Source: Steroidobacter sp. (GTDB lineage Bacteria; Pseudomonadota; Gammaproteobacteria; Steroidobacterales; Steroidobacteraceae). Taken from it: a stretch of 64,000 nucleotides of DNA. This document shows positions 58,176 to 64,000 of this stretch, in pieces (position 1 is the stretch's first letter; each line of letters begins with the position of its first letter). Under the pieces are notes generated by a model that ran no database searches, was not told the DNA's origin, and saw nothing but the letters and a program-made list of their open reading frames with translations. Both the position numbers and the translations under genes were made by a program. The stretch is taken from contig JAICPY010000006.1 of the NCBI GenBank assembly GCA_025929585.1, positions 1 through 64,000 of the forward strand, given 5' to 3'.

Positions 58176-58637
58176 ATGGAACAGCGATCAGAGTACGCAA
58201 ACCAGGATTCGACACTGACCATTCGCTCTCGGGCGGATCTACGATTGCTCGGCCCGTACCATCGCGCCACGGGACGCAGGATCAGGGACATCAAGCTAGT
58301 CATACCTAGCCAGCCGCCCGCGGACGTCGAAGCGAGGCAATCGCGGCTCAAGCAATTGATGTTTGCATGCGGCTGCGGCGAAGCCACAGCCTTCGGGATC
58401 ATCGCTGCCGTTGGATTCGTCACTTATTTGTTCTTGCATACGGGCATCGGTCGATGGTCATGGATGGATCTCGCGCGTCTTTTGTTGGTGTTCTTCTTAG
58501 CTTCCGGGCTTGGCAAATGGATCGGACGCTCGCGAGCAAAACAAGCCCTGCGGCGGGAAATCCGGGATCTTGAAAGATTTTTTCCGGAAGAGCCGCCTTC
58601 CGGGCCACGTGTGCCCTGCGCAGTCGGACATCGCTAA
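58176..58637 (+). CDS. Two-helix membrane protein of unknown function
   Basis: 153 residues, AGGAG 9 nt before the ATG. A soluble basic N-terminal region (about 1-60) is followed by two hydrophobic helices (ATAFGIIAAVGFVTYLFLH and LARLLLVFFLASGLGKWI, about 70-115), then a basic helix (RSRAKQALRREIRDLERFF) and a Pro-rich tail. FACGCGEA lies before helix 1. No family recognised. It lies 25 nt before the metzincin-like gene and is probably cotranscribed with it. Confidence 0.7.
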   Translation: MEQRSEYANQDSTLTIRSRADLRLLGPYHRATGRRIRDIKLVIPSQPPADVEARQSRLKQLMFACGCGEATAFGIIAAVGFVTYLFLHTGIGRWSWMDLARLLLVFFLASGLGKWIGRSRAKQALRREIRDLERFFPEEPPSGPRVPCAVGHR

Positions 58638-58662
58638 CTGAGAATGGAGCAAGGAGATCACC

Positions 58663-59616
58663 ATGTCGCTCGAGGTATGCGTCGACTGGGCCGAGGAAAG
58701 TTACGAGGAATGCTCGGAGTGGGCCGATCAAGGTTACAGCGCCTGCGATGATTGGGATGATCGTTGCTGCGATTGGTGGCCTTGCTCTTGGGCTTGCAAG
58801 ATCATCACCTGGGTTTGCGTTGGGTGGGTATGGGTATCGAACGTCGTGTGCGTCGCGTGGACGACGATCGTCACCGTCGTGTGCGTCGCATGGGAAGTCG
58901 TTACGGTGATTCTCACACCGATCACCTGGCTCATCGAGGTCATCCTCTCCATCCCCATCATCGGACGATTGATTGGCGAGCTGATCAATCTCGGTACGAG
59001 CATCATCTGGCGCATTGTCGGCCTTGCCGATGCGGTGCTGACGATCATCGGCATTCGGCCGCTGAAGAAACTTCGCGTGTGTATCATCATTCTGCGCGAT
59101 GAAAGAGGCTCGGCGACAAGCTCCCAAACCATCCTGCAGCCCCAGATCGACGCGGCTCGGCAGATTTTTCGCGAGCAAGCCAACATCGAGTTGCTCGTCG
59201 AAGCCATACACACGGTGGATGATCCCAGCCCCACTCACTCGCTCGATGTGGAATGCAATGCCGCCGCTTGGGGTGAGGATCTGTGGTTACCTGGCACCTA
59301 TTTCGGAACGACTAGTGCGTGGCAGTGCCCCACAGGCGGGCTTGGACGCATCACAGGATTTGCAAACCCCGTCGTGGTCTTCTGCGTCCGCAACATTCCC
59401 GGGAGCACTGCGGGTTGCGCACTCGGACCGTTGACGGACTATCTAACGATCGAAGGCCAGAACCCGATCTGCCTCGCACACGAGATCGGGCACAAGGTGG
59501 GCCTATGGCACTGCTGCGATGGGACCAACCTTGCGAATGGCACGTGTGGCGGCACGCAGCTGGATTGGTGGCAGATTACGATCGCGCGTAACTCGGAGTT
59601 CGTGACCTATATCTGA
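58663..59616 (+). CDS. Trp/Cys-rich membrane protein with metzincin zinc-protease site
   Basis: 317 residues; AAGGAG 6 nt before the ATG. Residues 1-50 carry repeated W/C units (EECSEWADQGYSACDDW, CCDWWPCSWACK). Residues about 47-80 continue with CxxW units in a hydrophobic stretch (WVCVGWVWVSNVVCVAW), and about 84-130 are further hydrophobic. No classical signal peptide. The C-terminal domain (about 136-317) ends in HEIGHKVGLWH (H273, E274, H277, H283), the metzincin HExxHxxGxxH motif, with a Cys-rich loop (CCDGTNLANGTCGG). No methionine follows the site, so the usual Met-turn is absent. Possible role: a membrane-inserted or secreted protease; inference only. Confidence 0.78.
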   Translation: MSLEVCVDWAEESYEECSEWADQGYSACDDWDDRCCDWWPCSWACKIITWVCVGWVWVSNVVCVAWTTIVTVVCVAWEVVTVILTPITWLIEVILSIPIIGRLIGELINLGTSIIWRIVGLADAVLTIIGIRPLKKLRVCIIILRDERGSATSSQTILQPQIDAARQIFREQANIELLVEAIHTVDDPSPTHSLDVECNAAAWGEDLWLPGTYFGTTSAWQCPTGGLGRITGFANPVVVFCVRNIPGSTAGCALGPLTDYLTIEGQNPICLAHEIGHKVGLWHCCDGTNLANGTCGGTQLDWWQITIARNSEFVTYI

Positions 59617-59643
59617 TGCCGCTCGGTTGAGCGGCAGATGGAC

Positions 59644-59720
59644 CGTTGGCGGTTGACGGTTGACAGCAGGAGGCGGGCGATCTTTCCGGCCGTCAACTGC
59701 CAACAGTCAACCGTCAACAC
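59644..59720. repeat. Heptad inverted-repeat element E4 (GTTGACG type)
   Basis: The left arm reads GTTGGCG GTTGACG GTTGACA; the right arm (59690-59720) on the other strand reads GTTGACG GTTGACT GTTGGCA GTTGACG. It sits between the convergent ends of the metzincin-like gene and paralogue B and could terminate both. Confidence 0.85.
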
Positions 59721-59726
59721 CTTCAA

Positions 59727-60266
59727 TCAACGCGCGCTACGCTGCCGCGCACGTTCAATGAGAAGGTCGGCCACGATAGCGCGCGCTTCGTCTTGGCTCA
59801 GACCGGGAGCCAACTCGAAAACTTCACTCTCATCGAAAGGATTTCGATAGAGAGTGGGCGGTGCGGGCGCCGGCTCTTCTTCTTCGACGACTTGCGCCGG
59901 TCTTTCAGGCAGCGGTGTCCATGCACGAGTGGCAATTTGGGCAGGCGGCTCGGAGCTCGTGAATGTGTAGTGCGCGCCTAAAGCAATGCTTCCGACAAGC
60001 GCAATACTGAGCACGCCGATCATGTGCAGTTTGTACGATTGGATCGTCGTTCGAGCAGCAAGGTGTGGCGCAGCTTCGACCGAGGCCGGCTGCTGCCGTA
60101 GTGCCCTTACGACCCCTACTGACGTCTCAGTATTTCTCTGAGCGTGTGAATCTGCGACTGGCGAAGCCACGCCTAATAGGTCCGCAGCACTCAACTCGGC
60201 CAGATCGGCAGCGCTCAGCTCCACTTCCGGTATCACTTCCATCGACGGGTGGTCCTCAGACTTCAT
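59727..60266 (-). CDS. Single-pass membrane protein B with C-terminal NPFDE-VFEL-PGL motif (paralogue of 57470)
   Basis: 179 residues. An acidic N-terminus with a small internal repeat (LSAADLAELSAADLL), a membrane helix (MIGVLSIALVGSIALGAHYTF, about 81-102), an acidic/Pro linker (VVEEEEPAPAPP) and a C-terminus NPFDESEVFELAPGL, DEARAIVADLLIERARQR nearly identical to paralogue A. About 22 of the last 35 residues are identical by eye, while the N-terminal halves differ, so the C-terminal motif is the functional or targeting part. Confidence 0.75.
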   Translation of the reverse strand: MKSEDHPSMEVIPEVELSAADLAELSAADLLGVASPVADSHAQRNTETSVGVVRALRQQPASVEAAPHLAARTTIQSYKLHMIGVLSIALVGSIALGAHYTFTSSEPPAQIATRAWTPLPERPAQVVEEEEPAPAPPTLYRNPFDESEVFELAPGLSQDEARAIVADLLIERARQRSAR

Positions 60267-60310
60267 TGCACACCTCTCTCAACCGAGCAACCTAGTCGAT
60301 CTATACGCGA

Positions 60311-60330
60311 TCTCCAATGGACTTATGTAA
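60311..60330 (-). promoter_or_regulatory. Shared upstream box of paralogue B
   Basis: TCTCCAATGGACTTATGTAA (plus-strand reading), 64 bases from the start codon at 60266; differs from the box of paralogue A at one position. Confidence 0.6.
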
Positions 60331-60619
60331 ATCGTCTCAGGTTGATTTGCCGGAGCGTGAGCCCGGTCACGCTGCCGAGCGAGCCCGGGGCGGGCAACGT
60401 GAAACTTGGAGCTGTCGTACTGCAAACGGCCTTGAGATTCGATCCGGCTCGCGCGCTCGGACGACGACGCTCGAGTGGCCAACGTCGGTGTCCTGCGTCG
60501 ATCGTTGACGCTTCTGATCTTTCACAATCGGTGTTCATCCCAGTACAGTGCGTCTGGTTGGAGATCCAGCTCGCATGGCCAGTCTGATCTCTTGTCGAAG
60601 AAGCCAATTTGGGGGTCCG
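60331..60619. other. Divergent intergenic region between paralogue B and the ThuA gene
   Basis: No gene or strong repeat seen apart from the box above. The region should contain the promoters of both divergent genes. The upper boundary depends on which ThuA start is right. Confidence 0.4.
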
Positions 60620-61558
60620 TTGAAGAACATTTCCAGTGGCAACGTCCGCCGCAGCCTTCGCGGCGCGGCCCTGCTCCTGCTTGCATTCGCGATGCTCGGA
60701 TCGCTGCCCGCGCCCGCGGTTGCGCAAACGAAGAAAATCCTTTTCCTCGCCGGACCCCGCGATCACGGCATGCCAGGCCGCCATGAATACGAACGCGATC
60801 TGCGCACTTTGGCGGAGTCATTCGACAACGCATCGAACTTGAACGACATCACGACTCAAGTGATCGTCGGCCGGCTTTCAAGGGATCTCACTCCCATCAA
60901 GGACGCGGCCGTCATCGTCATCAACAGCAGCTCGGATCGTGCCGGAGATGAAACGCACCCTCTGTTCCCGCCCGATCCCTCGACGGACCATCATGGCTAC
61001 GATCCCGAGACGATGGCCTATCTCAAATCGCTCGAGGATCTGCTCAAGCAGGAGAAGATCGGCGTTGTGGTCTTGCACTACGCACTCTGGGCCGAGAACT
61101 GGAGAGCACGCGAGTACTACATGAACTGGCTTGGCGGCTTGTGGGTACAGATCGGCTCGAAGAATCCGACCGACGAATGGTCAATGACGCTCGAGAACGA
61201 GAGCCACCCGATTCTGCGCGGCGTCAAACCCTGGACGTATCGTGACGAAGTATTCTGTCGCTTTCTGCTTCCGAGCGATGCGCGGCGCACGAACCTGATC
61301 CTCGCAACACCGAAGCAGGACAAAGGGGCTATCGGTCCGCAAATCGCATCGTGGGCCTATGAACGCGACGATGGCGGCCGTGGCTTCGCCTTCGGCGGCG
61401 CGGACTTCCGCGACAATCTCGCGCGCGAGGACTATCGCCGCTTCCTCATGAATGGCATCGCGTGGGCGGCGCGCATTGAGATCCCTCGCGAAGGCATTCA
61501 GTCCCCCACGCCCGATGTCAGCGAAGTGTCACCCGCGTCGCACCCTCGCTCGAAGTAA
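60620..61558 (+). CDS. ThuA-domain (trehalose-utilisation-like) exported protein
   Basis: The TTG at 60620 gives a clean signal peptide (LKNISSGNVRRSLRGAALLLLAFAMLGSLPAPAVAQ); ATG at 60575 or 60548 are alternatives. The mature part KKILFLAGPRDHGMPGRHEYERDLRTLAESF, VIVINSSSDRAG, LLKQEKIGVVVLHYALWAENWRAREYYMNWLGG and FAFGGADFRDNLAREDYRRFLMNGIAWAA is the ThuA fold (class I glutamine-amidotransferase-like). Family members are linked to sugar oxidation (keto-trehalose and related). It is followed by a PQQ dehydrogenase gene 85 nt downstream, supporting a role in periplasmic sugar or alcohol oxidation. Confidence 0.85.
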   Translation: MKNISSGNVRRSLRGAALLLLAFAMLGSLPAPAVAQTKKILFLAGPRDHGMPGRHEYERDLRTLAESFDNASNLNDITTQVIVGRLSRDLTPIKDAAVIVINSSSDRAGDETHPLFPPDPSTDHHGYDPETMAYLKSLEDLLKQEKIGVVVLHYALWAENWRAREYYMNWLGGLWVQIGSKNPTDEWSMTLENESHPILRGVKPWTYRDEVFCRFLLPSDARRTNLILATPKQDKGAIGPQIASWAYERDDGGRGFAFGGADFRDNLAREDYRRFLMNGIAWAARIEIPREGIQSPTPDVSEVSPASHPRSK

Positions 61559-61595
61559 CCGATGGTCCGATCGGTGCGAGTCGACGCTCGTATGC

Positions 61596-61640
61596 GCTCC
61601 GACTATCCCCTATCCCGTATCCCCTATCCCCTTCCTCTCT
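61596..61640. repeat. One-armed heptad array (CTATCCC type) before the quinoprotein start
   Basis: CTATCCC CTATCCC GTATCCC CTATCCC then CTTCCTCTC, ending 4 bases before the ATG at 61644. It is the same unit as the right arm of E1 (CTATCCC CTATCGC CTATCCT CTATCCG CTTCTCTC). No good opposite arm is evident. Confidence 0.8.
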
Positions 61641-61643
61641 AAC

Positions 61644-63902
61644 ATGACCATTCGTTCATTCTGCGCGATGCTCGCGCTGTGCTTCGGCTCTGTTTGTTAC
61701 GGCGGATCTTGGAAGGATTACGGTGGATCGCCCGATCAATCGAAGTTCGTGGAGCTCTCCGACATCACGAAGGAAAATGTCGGCGATCTCGAGGTCGCGT
61801 GGACTTATCCGACGAGCGATGAGCGCGCGTATCAGTTCAATCCCATCATCGTCGACAACGTGATGTATGTGTTGGCGAAAAACAGCTCGCTCGTCGCGAT
61901 CGACGTCGTTACGCGTAAAGAAATTTGGATTCACGCCAATCTGCGGGGTATCACCAATCGAGGCATCAACTATTGGGAAAGCCCCGACGGCAAACAACGG
62001 CGGCTGCTCTTCACGCTTGAAGATACTCTGCAGGCCATCGACGCTCGAACAGGAAAATCCATTTCGTCTTTCGGCAAGAACGGACTCGTGGATCTGCGCG
62101 AAGGCTTGGGGAGAGATCCGCGATCCGTTCGACGCGTGAGCTCCTCGACGCCGGGGCGCATCTTCGGGGATCTCTTGATCCTTGGAAGCTCGCCTGGCGA
62201 AGGATACTTTTCCGCGCCCGGGCATATCCGTGCGTACAACGTCATCACCGGCGCGCTCGCCTGGACATTCCATACCATTCCGCAGCCGGGCGAATTTGGC
62301 TACGACACCTGGCCGAAAGATGCCTATAAATACGTAGGCGGCGCGAATGTCTGGGGTGAGATCACACTCGATGCAAATCGGGGCATCGCCTATTTCCCGG
62401 TATCTTCGCCAACCTACGACTATTACGGCGCCGATCGGCACGGCGCAAATCTGTTCAGCGATTGTCTACTCGCGCTGGATGCTCGCACCGGCAAGCGCCT
62501 GTGGCATTTCCAGATGGTCCATCACGATCTGTGGGACTACGATCCAACGGCCGCGCCGCAACTGCTCACGGTACGCAAAGACGGCAAGACGATCGACGCG
62601 GTGGCTCAAGCGACCAAACAGGGCTTCGTGTTCGTGTTCGATCGTGTGAGCGGCGAACCGGTGTGGCCAATCGAAGAGCGTGCCGTCCCAAAAAGCGATG
62701 TGCCCGGCGAGCAAGCATGGCCGACGCAACCGTTCTCGCTTCTCGAGCCAACCGCGCGCCAAGTCGTGAAGCCGGATGATCTTACTCCCTATCTCATCAA
62801 CGACGCCGAGCGTGCGGAATGGCGCGAGCGCATCGCGAAAGCACGTACTGGACTGTTCACTCCACCTGCTCTAGTAGAAACCGCGACGATCCCTGGCGCC
62901 GTCGGTGGCACCAATTGGGGTAACACCGCTGCCAATCCCGATGCAGGCATTCTGTATCTACTGAATCAAGACTTTCCCTCGTTCTACAAACTGCAAGTGC
63001 AGGATGATCGTGGTGTCGCCGGCGGTCGTAATCGTTTCGGCCCACCCGATCCTGCCGCCGTGCAGCGCGGAGCGGATCTTTATAAGCAGAGCTGTGCCGC
63101 ATGTCATGGAGAAGATCGCGGCGGAACACCTGCCGCCCCTTCACTTCTGACGGTCGGCAGTCGCATCGGCTTTCCGCAACTCCGCCGTACGATCCTCTAC
63201 GGCACAGGCCGCATGCCGCCGATCGGTCACATCAATGACGACCAGATCGGTGATCTCTTGGCGCTTCTTGGCGGCGGCGCTCGTCGACGCGGAAACGATC
63301 CCACCGCACCTATCGTGATGCCGACAGGACCTGTGGTCGCTTCGGGCGGCGCACCGCGCCAACCCGTTGCAGCTGGTACGTCAATGGAAACGTATCCGGA
63401 AGGTGTGCCCGCCCCCTCGCAGCGCTATTACACCGACTATGGGCTGGGTTATCCGTATCTCATGGCGCCACCCTGGTCGACGATCATCGCTTACGATCTG
63501 AATCGCGGTGTCATCAAATGGAAGAAGCCGCTCGGACAAGATCGCGATGTCACTGAAGCCGGTGGCAAAAACACAGGTGTTCCCCGCGGTTCACAACGGC
63601 AAGGAATGATCGTCACATCCACCGGCATCGTGTTCTCTACTGCGCGAGATGGAAAGTTCTACGCCTTCGATGCAGACAACGGCAACGTGCTTTGGTCGAG
63701 CGATCTACCCATGGGGACCGAGGGCCTGCCGGCAATCTACGAAGTGAAGGGCCAACACTACATCGTCGTGAATGCGACGACTCCGCTCACCTGGGGCTTG
63801 AATTCCCGGGAAAGCGGCATCGGATCTCCGGATCCTTTGGGGCGCGGCGGGTATGTGATTTTTTCGATGCCTCGGAAGTCACTGGGCAAAGATCGCACGT
63901 AA
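61644..63902 (+). CDS. PQQ-dependent dehydrogenase with fused cytochrome c domain
   Basis: The ATG at 61644 (752 residues) starts a signal peptide (MTIRSFCAMLALCFGSVCYG) and is preferred to the ORF-track start inside the ThuA gene. The propeller follows: WKDYGGSPDQSKFVELSDITKENVGDLEVAWTYPT, repeated tryptophan-docking blades, WHFQMVHHDLWDYDPTAAPQLLTV. A cytochrome c domain is inserted after about residue 470 (CAACH at 484-488, Met ligand region RMPP), then the last blades return (GTEGLPAIYEVKGQHYIVVNATTPLTWG). It resembles membrane-linked glucose/quinate-type quinoproteins; substrate not certain. Electrons could pass from PQQ to heme c to the respiratory chain. Confidence 0.92.
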   Translation: MTIRSFCAMLALCFGSVCYGGSWKDYGGSPDQSKFVELSDITKENVGDLEVAWTYPTSDERAYQFNPIIVDNVMYVLAKNSSLVAIDVVTRKEIWIHANLRGITNRGINYWESPDGKQRRLLFTLEDTLQAIDARTGKSISSFGKNGLVDLREGLGRDPRSVRRVSSSTPGRIFGDLLILGSSPGEGYFSAPGHIRAYNVITGALAWTFHTIPQPGEFGYDTWPKDAYKYVGGANVWGEITLDANRGIAYFPVSSPTYDYYGADRHGANLFSDCLLALDARTGKRLWHFQMVHHDLWDYDPTAAPQLLTVRKDGKTIDAVAQATKQGFVFVFDRVSGEPVWPIEERAVPKSDVPGEQAWPTQPFSLLEPTARQVVKPDDLTPYLINDAERAEWRERIAKARTGLFTPPALVETATIPGAVGGTNWGNTAANPDAGILYLLNQDFPSFYKLQVQDDRGVAGGRNRFGPPDPAAVQRGADLYKQSCAACHGEDRGGTPAAPSLLTVGSRIGFPQLRRTILYGTGRMPPIGHINDDQIGDLLALLGGGARRRGNDPTAPIVMPTGPVVASGGAPRQPVAAGTSMETYPEGVPAPSQRYYTDYGLGYPYLMAPPWSTIIAYDLNRGVIKWKKPLGQDRDVTEAGGKNTGVPRGSQRQGMIVTSTGIVFSTARDGKFYAFDADNGNVLWSSDLPMGTEGLPAIYEVKGQHYIVVNATTPLTWGLNSRESGIGSPDPLGRGGYVIFSMPRKSLGKDRT

Positions 63903-64000
63903 CGAATCGCACGATTGTCGTGCGGTCGATCGGGCGATCGAGTTTCGGATAGGCTTTCACAATCTACGATAAACGTGTCGCTCGCTTCCATCGAATGCAG

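Noticed and set aside
58420-59238. Long minus-strand ORFs opposite the metzincin-like gene (58420..59238, 58734..59234)
   Set aside because: They mirror the repetitive W/C-rich coding sequence (His/Asp- or Thr/Met-rich); the plus-strand gene has a good ribosome site and a catalytic motif.

Overview
The window is chromosomal DNA from a gammaproteobacterium of moderately high GC. The strongest evidence is the minus-strand cluster thrS-infC-rpmI-rplT-pheS-pheT-ihfA-MerR regulator-tRNA-Pro, which is the gammaproteobacterial (Pseudomonas-like) order. A TonB-dependent receptor of the carboxypeptidase-regulatory-domain type, a secreted CBM2/GH5 cellulase, a PQQ dehydrogenase and many arrays of degenerate 7-8 bp intergenic repeats suggest a polymer-degrading member of or near Steroidobacteraceae/Xanthomonadales. 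That placement is inference. I saw no prophage, IS element, CRISPR array or integrase.

Layout. 1-0.7 kb: 5' part of a TonB receptor (minus). 1.0-7.9 kb: a tightly overlapped cbb3 oxidase operon ccoN-O-Q-P-(small membrane ORF)-ccoI-ccoS-TauE/SafE-like (minus), without ccoG or a full-length ccoH. 8.4-16.7 kb: the translation cluster flanked by tRNA-Pro(GGG) and tRNA-Val(GAC). 16.8-20.3 kb: uvrB and a class I aminotransferase, divergent. 20.8-25.4 kb: tRNA-Asn(GTT), a DUF3750 protein, a fatty-acid desaturase and several small unknowns. 25.6-35.1 kb: DUF4383 protein, formate/nitrite transporter with a fused PP2C phosphatase/Ser-Thr kinase, a TPM-domain protein, a TrhO-RluA fusion, an exported amidohydrolase and a YchJ protein. 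35.2-39.9 kb: ArsC, cytochrome c, holin-like membrane protein, a secreted unknown, and an aldo-keto reductase divergent from a LysR regulator. 40.0-43.3 kb: YCII protein, ECF42-type sigma factor, RibD-type reductase and F420-reductase-like protein. 43.3-51.3 kb: unknown membrane protein, exported hydrolase, aquaporin, MscS channel, M20 peptidase, OmpA. 51.7-57.4 kb: GH5 cellulase, acyl-CoA dehydrogenase/oxidase, DUF1326 protein. 57.5-60.3 kb: an unfamiliar four-gene locus. 60.6-63.9 kb: ThuA protein and PQQ/cytochrome c dehydrogenase.

Points worth attention: (1) The 57.5-60.3 kb locus has two paralogous single-pass membrane proteins sharing a C-terminal motif and an almost identical upstream box, flanking a two-TM protein and a Trp/Cys-rich membrane protein with a metzincin HExxHxxGxxH site. 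(2) The ECF42-type operon and the neighbouring reductase gene carry the same promoter, TGTCGA-N17-CGTATAAG, and the two downstream oxidoreductases both have twin-arginine signals. (3) At least ten intergenic elements consist of inverted arms made of in-phase degenerate heptads or octads, with different unit sequences but a shared architecture. (4) infC has a non-AUG start. (5) tRNA hydroxylase TrhO and an RluA-type pseudouridine synthase are fused in one polypeptide.
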